A stretch of 64,000 nucleotides of DNA from Plecoglossus altivelis. Its lineage: Eukaryota > Chordata > Actinopteri > Osmeriformes > Plecoglossidae. The stretch spans positions 10,206,219 to 10,270,218 of the forward strand of contig BROE01000016.1 in the NCBI GenBank assembly GCA_036571765.1. Direction: 5' to 3'. The position numbers were made by a program, and so were the translations under genes. The notes under the pieces are model-generated. The model worked only from the letters and a program-made list of their open reading frames with translations, did not search any database and was not told the DNA's origin. Positions 13,101 through 26,600 of the stretch are shown piece after piece. The stretch's first letter is position 1. Every line of letters starts with the position of its first letter.

Positions 13101-16100
13101 GACTTGGCCAAGCTTCTAGTGTTTGTTCAGTTTGTTCCCTTCAAGCCCTCTGAACAGTATCGGCCTGTTATCATAGCATACTAAATAAAACATGGCCAGT
13201 GTTTATCAGGAGGGGAGAGAATGACCCAGGCTTTGGAACAAAGAACTTAATCTGCCCATATAATCTCTCTATTTCACCATCTCCCTCTCCCTATTTTTTC
13301 CATGTTTTATTGCAGTAATCTACACCATCTCACAGACGAAATAGCTGGCTAGCTACTGATCGCCTGGCTTGTGAACTGATTGACTGACTGTTGACAAGTT
13401 GGCTGGGTGCTGACTGACTGACTGACTGACCGAGTGGGTGAGTGGAAGACCTTTTGCTGTATAAAGCACTGTACTGTAATGCAGACTGGATGGCAGATTT
13501 CCTGGTTGTTTGTCTGCCTGACTGCCTGACTTTTCTGAATGAACGGTTTGCTGATTTTGCTGCACTTCCTCCATGGAATCAAGCCAACTTGCAGACAGGC
13601 CGATAACCTCATTATTTGAACCATATGAGCCCCTGGACTGATACGGGACTGATCACAAAACGTTAACAAAGATCCTGTGTTATGGAAAAAAACTAACAAC
13701 TTCATCGTGTTGCAATGAAAAGGCAATTACATCATTGCAAGACTGTGAGCATAATCATATTGTTAGTGTGTTGAGTCCAAGCTTTCGTGGTGCAGTAGGT
13801 GGGAGCAGGGATGGAGACCAGTATGTGTTGCTTGGCTTCCTGTCCTCACACAAATCACTAACATCTGCCTATGACCTGGACCACATGGGGAACAGTATCT
13901 CCATGCAGATAAACAAAGTGATTAGGTTGCGCAGGAAACACTGGGAAGCTGAAGCTGTTGTATTACAGCATGAACAATACACACAGTAACCATCTATAAG
14001 AAGAGAAGAGGCAAATCAACACTATCAGCTATTTCCCGTTTCTTGGAGTGGGTGCTTGACAGCTGTTAAGTGTCTGTGGGTTGCAGCCCTGCCTGTATAT
14101 TTCCCTCTTGAGAGAGATATGTGTAAGAGCCTGGCCTGTCTGAAGTTGAAAGAGGGTGTGGGACCTGCTGTCTGACTGTCTGAGTGTCACTGGGATAGGC
14201 CACACATGTTGACAGAGCAGGCAGCAGAGATGATTCCAATGCAGGGGAGCCAGCAGTAAGATTAACCACAGACGGTAAAGCCATCCAAATAACAAGTTCA
14301 AGGATGTGCATGTAATATTTGGGAAGGTCACACACAGGTACACAAACACACATGAGCACATACACAAACACACCATTAATAATCGACAATTATCTATTTT
14401 TATAGGACATTTTACCAATATCCCTCACACTCTCAACTAAAACATGATGCATGTCTTACAGAGCAGGTGGGTGGCATATGAGAAGGTGGTCGTCTTTAAA
14501 GAGGTTGTCTTTAAAAGGCACATAATGATCAGAACAGAACAGAACACAGTTTAAACAGCATTATATTAGCCAAGCAGTCAGACTGAAAAAGTATGTAATG
14601 AAGGCACGTTAGGCTATGGTAGCATTCAGTGAATGTCAAAAGACCATACAAAAGGTTCCTGTGGTTCTTTTCACAGAGTAACTTTAGAGTTTTGTGTCAC
14701 AGATTGTGACTTTGTCAGAATCCAGAGGCAGAAAATATTTCTGCTGAAAGCTAAAGCTGATGGACTGTCAGAAATGACATTTCATTCTCTTTTTAACCAG
14801 GTGCAGCAGGGTTGTTTTGTGAATTAGCTGCCTCAAGCTACACCCGCCTCTTCCTGTATACAAGGTTCTCTCTGTCAGAGTGGTCTAACAGAAGACTGAG
14901 TCCAAAAATAGCTCTAGGCTGATTTAGGTTAAGAGAGCGAGAGAAACTCAACAGTGCCATGAATATTTTGTCTATTTCTAAAGATTGTTTTGTTGTTTCA
15001 CCATGTTTCTCCTTTCTGTGAAAGAATACAGAGCTGATCCAGTTGAGTCCTACCTTGCCCTAGCCTCTGTCTAGCCTTGTCCTGTCCAGTCCTGGCTGAA
15101 TAGTTTAGTTCTTTCTCCTCAACTTTCCTTCACAGAATGTGTCACCCTGTTGCAGAGGCTGAGATGAGAAACCAGAGATTTATGAGCTGTGAGTCCTTCA
15201 GAGCTGATGAAAGGTAACGCACAGACTGGACTACAGACTCACCATCCTCTTCGATAAGGGGTATTTCCCCTGAGTTACTCTTTTTGAATATCATCAGAAT
15301 GAGGTTAAAAAAGAACTGCATCACAATCCTGATTAGCCAGTGACAAACAAGGCTATATATTACATATCCTGTCAAATTGCTGAGGGTGAATCTCATGTCG
15401 ATCACGAAATTTCCATTACATTTTCCTATTATATGCCACTTTGTAAAATGGATAGACGGAGGGCAAGATGGGCGTGAAGACAGACTGGAAAACAGTATCA
15501 TAATACATCCTTCAATACTTCCTCCCCTCTTTTGAAGAACACGTCTTTTATCCCACACACTCTGCTACATTATAAGACTGACTAGCTTTAATATGATAAT
15601 ACTATGTCTCTGCCTGCAGCCCTCCTGCTCCAGCAGACCTATGCTAATGTCATCCGCCCTCAGACAGGGAGAAAAGAGGGCACAAAGAAGAGATGGCTGG
15701 AATCTTCTCCTTGTAACAGATCCCAACATTAGGTACCTCCATGGAATGATCCTAACCCATTTAGGAGAACAGCATTTGAGTGCTTCATTGGAGGAAAAAA
15801 AAGACTCTCTAACAGGCCAATAGGACTGACTCTAATCAGGATTGCTTTGACGTGTGTTAGATGTGTATAAAAGCAGGATATGTTCCGAATCGCCCTGTTC
15901 TCACCTCTTGAGGTACTCCATGTACTCTGTGTGTTTGATGAGGCCAGTCCTCATCATGATGGTCTGGAAGCATTGTCTGTCAATGGCCCACAGCTTCACG
16001 TTGGTGAGGGCTAAAAACAGGGAGAGCAAAAACAGTGGACAGATATTAGTATTGTCAAACTTTAGGTGTATACTAGCCACTACCAGGGCCATATGGGTGC

Positions 16101-18581
16101 TCATATTACATGGCCATCTCTTTGTTTATGTCCAAGGAAATTAACAGCAAACGCAAGAAAACAAATCTTCTGTTGACAATGTTGTTCATCATTTCTTAAT
16201 AACCTCAGCAACTTATAAACTGTCCTCTAGGGTTCAAATAATAATTTAGATAAGACCCTGTCAGACTTTACTGACTCAGATAAATTAGGATTTTGGAGGC
16301 AGATCAGAGAGATATACTCAAAGCTGGAGTCCAACACCCCCAGCTGCTCCTCTAAGATAGCCCCCCATGCATGCATGCATGCATGGACACACTCACTCAC
16401 AAACACACACCCACACATACTGTATAGCCACACAAACACAGTCTAGCAGGACTTAAGAGTTTCTAACGCAGCTTATAACAGTGATGAATGGACCCACTAG
16501 CGTGACAACATATCTGTGCCCTTATCTGTTTGTAGTTTTTCTTTTGTTCTGAAACCTCCCCTTGGAGCAGTGAGATTGGCCAGACTCTTTACCCCTTAGA
16601 CACTAATAAGGCAGACTGGGGTGACCTCACATCCTTGTGTCCTGGAGATTTAATGGAAATACAAATACACATCCAATACACACGTACACATACAACCCAA
16701 ACACGCACACACCACACACAGACACACACACACAAATAGGACTTTTAGTGAGATGAAAGTTGGCTTTGCTGTATAACAGAACAAGACCAGGAGAGAAAAC
16801 CCCTCATTAGACAAGGCTATTGTCCTCAGCTCCAGTTTTAAGGCATGCTCTCTCTTAGGGACAGCAAGACCCCTGCTCACTAACGATGTACAACACAGAA
16901 ACCAACAGAGGCCGCAACAGGCTCCTTACCAGGATTCGTTCCTGGTTCCAATTTCTGTGGCTGGGTTTCAGTCAGTTGAACACTGTGACTTGGTTCCATT
17001 TAAAAGCCTGCATCATACTGTCAGTCCTTCATCAACTCTGACTAAGCTCCAATAAACTGATTAAGTCAAGGACCGCCAGGTCCTGCAGAGTGTCTGTATA
17101 TCATTCTGTTCTCATTATGTGGTGCTGTTTCAGTGGTTCCATACAGATGTATTTTTGACCCAGAGTCTTGAATCTTTCAAAGGATGCATCTTAGATGGGT
17201 CTCAAAGACTAGCGATTGAGTAGATTCACACACCGTTCAAAATCTGGTCATGTAAGGAACACTACCAGACGTAAACCAGTTCCCAAACCTACCTGGGAAA
17301 CAGTCTTGGAAAAGTACTTAGACGGAACCCTCAAGCATCTCTTAGAATAAAGGCCATTGGTATATACATAGACTGCAGCTGGGAGCTCAGGAAGAGCGGA
17401 AGAGAAAGAGAGGGACTCTTTGTGTTGTGTGTGTGTGCTGTGTTTGTGTGTGGGGCGTGTATATGTAGATATGGCCAGGCCTGGAGCACACGTCAGCAAA
17501 GGTAAATGGGTCATTTGGAGACTTGATTAAATTGCACAGAGACTTGGGGAGCTTGTTAGCCTGCAGTGGGAGCAGATGAATGTCCTCTTGTTTGGGGGCT
17601 GTTGGCCATTAACAGGACAGCCTATCAAAAGCATAGGCTACAACCGCGACTGGTTCTGAGAAACAGGCGTGAGGAATGTGAGAATGTGATGACAGTCAAT
17701 GGGGCATAGCCCTAGTGGGTTTGGTCTGTTGGACATGCATGGGGAAAAATACTTCAATCTGGTCCCTTACTGCCCTCACGTACACCAACTGCCTCTATTT
17801 ATTTATTTTATATCTCTGTTTTTCTCTCGTTTCCTCCCACCCTTAACTGCACACACACACAAGCATCCATACGTGATGGGGAATTGACAAGCTACCGAAC
17901 AGGTGTGATGTCACCTCACAAAACATGCCTGTGAAAAGTCTCCACTGACTTTCATCACTATGCTCTTCAAGGGACACTGGCCTGTTCAATTCCCACACTA
18001 CCAAGACAATACCAGAGCGTTATGTACTTCTCCACCCCCACCGTCCCTGGACCAAGAGGCTCTGTCCTGCCCCTCCAGAGAGCTGACCAGTCTTTCAGGC
18101 TCCAGGCTGTCCTAGGGGAGCTCCATGCTCCAACAGCCAGTTGTGTAAGTGTTGTTGAGAGATGGATGTTGTACAACAATATCATCACAGGATGCATTTT
18201 ATGGAGCCCAAACACGTAAAAGCTCTGGTAACCTAAAAAGTTGTCAACTACATCACATCCACAGTCTCCATTAGTTACACCAAACAGACGGCAGCCTTGG
18301 AACTGTGGGGAAAGTCAATTGAATGGGCCAGTCATCGGCCGCTGATTTGGGAAAACACCTATGAATAATACACAGTAACTGACAGGGAATGATGATGAGC
18401 GATGCAGACAAGCTATCATGGTTGATTGTGGTGAGGTGCGTTTTTAACTGTATCTCTCAGGTACAGCAGCGCCACACACTCTCCCCTGAGTCCCACAGCT
18501 CTATCAGTCAGAAGGGAGGCTGATCGATGACTTCGTAATCAGAACCCCCAAGCTTTAGCGAATGACACACGGAAGGTAGAG

Positions 18582-18639
<58 letters not shown>

Positions 18640-21600
18640 GTAGAGGGGAAACCAAGGTCACATCTCCAACGATCTCACAAAGGGCTGAAGATAATCACCA
18701 ATTATTTCAATTTACTAAGGAATTGATTTGGTTCGCATGCTGTCAGTCTAGGAATTGATGTTGAGACCTGTGTTAACCCAAGTATGGGATTATGTGGTAT
18801 TGATGATTTCACAATTAATTTTCTGTGGACTGTTTTAGGAATTTGATTTAACATGTATTATGTTTTTTGAAACATAACTGCATGCTGCATGTATATAATG
18901 TGTTAATGAACTGTATACAGAAGGTATGACATGTTATTGTGTCATAATGTATAGACTTTATATTTGAGTCTCTCAGACAAAAAAACATTCTCAAAATGAT
19001 GACTGAGACCCTGGAAGTGGACTATTATTTGTATTTTAAGCATACATTCAGAACTCAAGTATTTGAACATGAACTGCATTAAGTTATGAAAAGCTGTTAT
19101 TACACTCCTTTGGTCTCTAGTATGGCATTATAGCCTTAAATGACTCTGCCTTCTCTGAAAAACAGTCTCTCCCTCATTCCTGGTTCTTTTCAAAATGCAC
19201 GGCATCTTAAGCTTCAAGATGCTCACAAACTCCATTAGTGAGTGATTCACCTCATTCCTCTGAAAACACAACAGGATCATTTCTGGGAAACTTGCCACAG
19301 ATAAGTGAGGTAATCATGTACTATCACAAAAGGGATTAACCATGTCCCAGTTTTTTGCCTCCAATAAATGACACGTCACAGTGATATATGGTTAATGATT
19401 AGCAGGTGTTGTACAGTCGTCCATGCATCACGCTGCACCGTTGTCTGTTCAGAAATGTAGAGAGATGATTTTTGGGCAAGATGGTCTTATTAGTCCTGGC
19501 CCTGAAGGGCCTTGTTTACTGACCAGCATACTTCTCTCTACTCATCAGATATTTTGATGACATGACACAAGGGATCGATGTGTTTTGATTACAGTACACA
19601 GCAAAGAATTTCAACACATATGAAAACTCAAACCAAAATGGTCCAATGTGTTTGTCCAAAATGACTGAGTGTACTCAACTTAGTTTAATTTCGTTTTTGT
19701 AGACATATGCAGCTTTTGAAAGTATAAAACATCATCAGAATGGATTTGTAAAGCGCAGACATCTCAGAGGGCCAGAGCTGTGTCCCAGCTTCTACTGCAG
19801 ATTTTGGTTATACTCATATGTGTCAGCAGGCATTTTTCCTTTTTAAATTTAATTTCAATTCAATTTTAAATCCCCCTACTCATACTTATTTTTTACCGGC
19901 CTCTCTTCTCCTCTCTTTCTTCCTTCCATGCTCTCCCACTCTGTCTCACTTTCAAGCCTGTCTCATTCTGTCATTAACTCCTTCTCTAAAGTCATCAAAC
20001 CCCTGAAATGACATCACTGTTCCACTGAGAACATGTACTAAAAAACCGTGAGAATATTAATGAGTGTGCGTCTCAAAAACTGTGGTGATTATTTTTGAGA
20101 CTTGCAGCTACAGGGATTATTAGAGCTACAGTGAAGTCTATATGTAATTAACCTAGGGTTAGGCGAGAATAAGTTGAATAAGTTCCCCTTCCAATGCAAA
20201 CACATTGGTTTTATGTTTTCATGTTGAGAACTGAGGTCTGTTCATATGGATTAAACCCTCATCTCTAACCATTTGTGCTGCTGAATTGATACAATCCTCA
20301 TTCTTAAACTCTCTGGTTTATTTTCTTTGTCTACCCATCTCTCAGACAGACTATTATTTTCCCTGACATGCACACAAACAAACACACATTCTCGCACTTT
20401 TTCCTCCCTTGCTTTATTCTCCCTGGGGAGGATTCCAACATGGCTTTTATACAGACCATTGGCGACAGAGAAACCGAGTGGATGCTGGAGAGGAGGCATG
20501 GAGAGCCCTAATCTCCTGTCCCTAAGCAATTAATAACCCTCAGTCTTATTTGATTATATCTGCATGAGCTCCGCTGATCGTGAGAAAGCTGGAGAGGCCT
20601 GACAAAGCCCAAAAACAATGAATCACGGGGGGGGAGGAAAGAGAGAATTCAACCCACGAACAAAGTAAGACTTTAAGTTAGGTTGAATTGGCCAGCAAGT
20701 AAATGCTGCAAGCTACACCCCAGTCCACCTAACCTGTTCAATCAAGATGCAAGCAGCATAATCAGTTCAGCCGCACTGATGCAGACTATCATCGTTTCAC
20801 TTCTTTGTTACACACGACTGGCTCCATCAAATGCAGGAGGCAAACATCAATGTCCCAGCTGCCAATGCTACCAACACTAGCCCCGTGTGGGAGAAAGGAA
20901 TCCATGGGCAAGAGGCAGCTGGTGAGGAAATATGCTAGTGTTCGTCATCACACCCACCATCCTCCCACCCCACCAGGCTCTGCGTCGCACCAGACAGGAA
21001 AACCAAACTTTATTGCAGTTCTTTTCACTGTAGCCATTTATGATAAAGTATGTGGGAAAACTTCTGAACAGATGTTCCTGTGAAAACACAATTCACTGGA
21101 ACTGTATGTTACAAAAAATGAAGGAACATGTTTTTTTACGGTTCCTTTAACAGAGATTGGTTGTCAGCTACTGATTGAACAGCATGCTGAACAGATCCCT
21201 CCATGTCGTGTATATCAGGGAAAGGGAAAACAAACAAACCTTCAGCTAAAATATCAACATGCTTTACTCTGGACGTGTCTTCCTCAAATACAGCTGAGCA
21301 TGTTTGGAAGTTCACCATAAACAGTACCCCATCTACTGTATACGAAGACGACTGGTCAGTGTGGACTCGGTTCCATTATGGAGAAAGGTGAGGGGCCTCT
21401 CTCAAACTGCAATTCCTTAATACTATTCATGGAGGAGAAAAAAAAACACACTACTTCTCATCTTGTTCTAACAGAATTGCCTTTGCCCACTGAAACAACT
21501 TTGACATGTGAGGCAGAATAAAGTGACCAGACTATGCAGCCTTCAGTCTTATTTGAATACAATGAGCCTTGGAACATTTTTCGTTGTTTCTAAATTCCGA

Positions 21601-23642
21601 GTCCCTTCCTCTGTTGCTTTGTTGAATACGAATGAGCAGTTATCTTCTGAGAACTAGGGAGGATTGCGTGTAGTAGATACTGGAAGATTCTCTACAAATT
21701 GAAATCCCTTGGGTTCAGTAACCTGCTATGTAGTCCCAGAGTTTCTGAATAGAGTCGTTATGTTCATCGTCTTCTATGGTGGGTTGACTGCTGAAGGCTA
21801 GGTATTGGAATGACAGTTTATCCCAGAAATCTCCAGAAAATACTTAAAATTCTAGAAGGTATGGTAAAAAGGAGGAAGGTCCACATGTCTGCAGAGTGTG
21901 TGTCTAAGGCGCCAAGTGATTGCTGATTATTTATTGTCTACAGAGTTAGGTTACAACTGTGTCATTGTCATTCCAACACAAAGCTACAATCACGTGTGGC
22001 CAACAGTCGAAAAGCAGGGAGAGTGAAGTCATTGTATATCAATGATGATGCTGTGATAGTTGTCAGGGTAATGTGCTGAGAAGGTGTCACATGTCCCTGA
22101 ACCCTCTGACACGGGTTATTCCATATGTGTGCGTGCAAGTGTGTGTGCGCGCGTTTTCAAAGGCTTTCAAAATGAGTGGATGCCATGAAGAGAGAGAGCT
22201 AAACTTAAAGGGAGTGGAGTCTCATAGTGAAAGTCTGCTGCTACAAGGGCAGATTCTTTTTTTTAGGGCTTTTATCGGCGTCATTAACTTTTAATGACCC
22301 CCCTTGCTTTGTGTTGTGAATTTTTCATTAAAGAGCACTCCCATCTATCTGCCCTTGTTTTTATTCCGTTTTTATTTCATAGAGCAGCAATTGAAACTGT
22401 GTGGATGATGAGGTAAGCCGTTCAATGATGGGGAAAACTATAAGTGAAAGAAAGCTTTTTTATGCATTTCCATCAAAACAGCAACAAGGCTTTGGTGTTG
22501 TCATTAGGATTCTGTTTCCTGCAGTGTCAAAATGCAGATTCAAACATGAAATGTTTTGCCAGAGGAGCGCAAGATAAACGTTAATTGGTCCAGTGACCCA
22601 AGAATTATTTTGCAAGTTTAGAAATCTTTGTAAACCACCTTTTGGATAGATTACAGTCACATTACAGTCTAGCTGAGGTAAAATGTTATTTTTCTGTTTG
22701 TCGGCAAGTAGGAGTTTACCGGATGGCTTAGTAAATGTTGATGTGTTTCCATATCTCTGGTTGGTTCATAGGGTCAGTTTAACCACTGACATGCTGGGCC
22801 AATATTAAAATAGCACACAGCAGTGCTCGATGACTGACACAGACATCAACTCAGAAATGCTAAATCTATCAAAAAAAGAAAAGACAGTTATTTTAGCGAA
22901 ACATTCTCTCAGCGTTAAGAACATTAAATACAGCTTTGCTGAGTCTATTTGAGGACAATGTCGCAGCTGTGTTCCAATGGCTCCTTCAAGGTTTCCTGCT
23001 GTGTTGAAACAGAACAAACATGAGTAAACAAAATCGGAAGTAGCAACACTAAATGCAGCAGCCTTGCGTTCAGCCACACAGACGCACATTGAGGAGGACC
23101 CACTGGGAGGTTGCATCAGGGCTCCAGAACACAAATGGGGAGATTTGTAGAGTTGTTCTGAGGAAGCTCTGGGACACCGCGACATACCGTTCTGTGAAGG
23201 AACCAAGGGAGCGGAAGTTTGATAACACTGACCCTTGTCTTGCTTTGGCCCTAGCATGGAATTGGGCCCTTGCATTCACAGCCAGCATTGTGTTACGTTT
23301 TGTAATGCCCCAGTTCTTGTTGTCAGATTTAATGTGCAATTCACTACAGACCGGCAAACACACATCCCTTTCTTACATCACAGCTGCACTGCCTTTAGGA
23401 ATGCAGAATGACTCACACACTCGTCCTAAATCCTTGACCTTCCCTCAGGGTGACAGTTCATACTATCAGTCTATGTCTATATTGACACATATTAGCATAA
23501 GAACGTCCATCAAACAGTGTTGTTTAAAGGGACAGCTTCAGGGCCGTTTTCTGACTGGATCCCCAGGTTGACAGAACCTCCATCCACTCTTTCTGACTGT
23601 GTTAACCTTTCAAGCCGTCTGGAGACTCAGCACAGCCCTTAG

Positions 23643-23695
<53 letters not shown>

Positions 23696-26600
23696 CAACA
23701 GACACACCTGCGCTCTATTTCTGAAGTTTATCAATGACAACAGGATGCATCTCTCACATACAAGAGTATACACACACAACAACATGAAGGCACAAACACA
23801 CCGAGAGATACACTAAAAGAGAAACACATTAATTGCATAAACAGACTGGTACATCATGGGAAAAGATTTGAACTGCCCAGATCCGTCTAAAATAACCAAT
23901 CTTTGTTCAGTTATAAGTTAGACTGTACCACTATAACCCCTTCACCCCTTATACCCAACCATCTCAACATTACCTCATACCTCCCTCCTCTGGCCTTCAC
24001 CTCTTAACCTTTCCTCCCTGCTTTTCTCATGTACCCTCACCCTTTGCCCCACCACCATCACCCTTACCCCCCCCCCCCATCTCTCTCGCCCCTGCACCCG
24101 ATTGCCTTGCTAGAGATGTTACCATGGCAGCACATGGAAGTAGACGGTTTTCTGTTTCCACTCATTCCCCACAGAGTAGTGTGTAATAACACCATGCTGC
24201 TTCAATTCCACCTCTTTCTCTGTCTGTCTCTTTGTCTCTCACCCCACTTTTTCGACCACAGACCATCTTTCTGACAGTCAGTCTGCAGGTTGGTCCGTGG
24301 GTCGGTTGGCAGGTCAATAATTCTGAGTGTCTAGCTATTTATCTATTTAAATATGTATCTGTATGCTGTATATGTTTCAAACATTGTCTTTCTTTTTTAT
24401 ATGCATCCAGTTGTATATCTCTGAAACCCATTCTCATGCTTTGAACCCTCGGAGGATGTTATTAAGCAGCATTCTGTGTTTGTAAATGGAGGCCAGTCCA
24501 CGGTCGAACACTCAAGGTCACAGAGGGAGGTCAGACAATCCCATGACTCCCTTCTTGTCAACTTCCTGTCCTCATCCTGACAAGCTGTTAGGACACACAC
24601 ACACACGTACTTACTGTATATGAGGACATGAGATTGCGTTTTGTACCCGTCTAGAATGAAAGAAACACTGTCTGTTATGGTGTCTTGCACCAGCATGAAT
24701 CTGCCGAGAGTTTCCAAACAACAAGTTTTATGATTTCAACAGGCAGTAAAGGAAGCTGTTTAGCATGGTGTCTGTGCTCCCTCCATCAACCCTTCCTCGT
24801 GTCGCTCTGCCATAACACAGCCCCTGGAGCTGTGGACGGGGTGAACCCTGAGGACTTCCAGGCAGAGTCCGTGCGTCACCCTAGCCTGACGGGGGATGCT
24901 TGTTTCTGCTGGAGAGACAAACGCTTACACAGCTCAGTGCCACAACCACACGCCTCCACAACGTCTACAGTGCCTCGCCTCATTGGTTTATATTATGCAG
25001 AATGATTGATACAGTAGGTTTTCCAGACGTGTGTTTGCAAATTCTTATGCGTTGTCAAACGTCAGCAGCCCAAGCCTTGGCACATGAGGACCCTGATGGA
25101 GAAGTTGGCCTTCATTAAACAATGCCAAGGCTATAACAGAAGTTCTTTCATCTTGACAAAGTACTGTCAAGGTTTGTGTGTGTGTGTGTGTGTGTGTGTT
25201 TGAAAATGTGCATGTACATGTATATACAGTATGTTTAAGTGCGTGTGCCTATTTGTGCTGTGAGTATGCCGTATTGGCATTGGAGATATTTTTACCCCTA
25301 ACATTAAGCAGACGGTCTTCTTATATTTGGGTCCAGCTTCATCACAGAAAGCCAGCAGCACTCGGGAAAGAGTAAACAGGATCAGAACCCTGGCATGTCA
25401 CAGGAGGGCGGGACCTGTGCCTTTCTGCACCACTCTACTTCTACATAAACTCATGTGAGGGACCCCCATCCTATCAAATCCCTCCCTTCACATACAGAAA
25501 GGCTTCTCTAACCAGGTCATACAAGTGCAAATTTTAATTTCATGGCTGTTAAAGAAAAAGGAGAATATCAATTTTAACGTTACAGTATCTCCCCCATCCG
25601 TCTCCTGGGTGCTATATGCTCTGCGCCATATGACAGAGCAGGAGTCAGTTTCTGTTCATAAAAATGTTACTATTGTTCACTTCTGTCTAGTTGGGGGCAT
25701 GATCGATGAAATGTAGCCATGTGAGGTGGTGCTTTCTCTCTCTGGTGAACTTAAGTTGTAGATGCAAAAGGTTTCCCTCTTCTGCAAAGAAGCCATAGGA
25801 TCCTTCTAACAGACCAACACATAGGTACAAGTAACAAAACATTCTTCACTTAATTAGCCTCCAGAGGCAAGCAGTTTCCACCTGTTCAACTCTGCCAGAC
25901 CAACAACTGACAAATAGGCGTACAGTTGCCAGACAATGGAATGCCCTCAGGATCAGAACTTACATAGTCGATTTTCCCATTTTTAGCTCCACCTATGTTT
26001 ATGATTTGTTTGGTAGTTGTTTTTCTTCAGAAAGCCCTCACCTGAATAATAAATGATCCCCTTTAGATATATGTCTGCACTTCCCAGATTCTCCTCCAAA
26101 CTTGCAAAATGTTCGAGACAACTCCTTACTATTGCAAGACAATCGCAAACCAGTATTTGAAAAGTAGAACACACATTCGCCATTATGGTCCTGAACATAT
26201 ACTGAACATGTTGTGGATGGGAGAAGAGTGGTGGTAAATGGTGCACCACAGATATGTAATTATGCCTCATCTATGCTGATGTTTATACTGAAAGGAATTT
26301 GGGTGGGGGAGGGGGTACGGTACTCAAGTTGCCATGTCTGATTGCTCATGCAAATTAGTCATTTTATAACATAGTATGTTGTGGGAATTAAAGTCACATT
26401 TAACATAATGCATAAAGCAGATCAAGTACATATCCATATCTAATTCAATATGATCTCCCTCTCTGGTTCTCAAGTCTAGTGGTGGGCTGTCAACACCTCC
26501 TTCAAATATCTTGTTTCTTTCAGGTATAGTGCTTCCACCAGTGTGTGTCTGGGTGGGGTAGATAGGGGTTGGATAAGGTGAGAGAGTGTGATGAGTGAGG

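Noticed and set aside
13349..13726. Overlapping frames with repeated SVSQS/TSQ-like residues
   Set aside because: Translation of a (TGAC)n/(GACT)n simple repeat, not a protein.
16366..16386. GCATGCATGCAT palindrome as a possible regulatory site
   Set aside because: Simple tetranucleotide repeat; self-complementary by nature of the unit.
22805..23571. Overlapping open frames on both strands (156 and 172 codons)
   Set aside because: Open on both strands without domain similarity; consistent with a locally GC-balanced stretch lacking stops.
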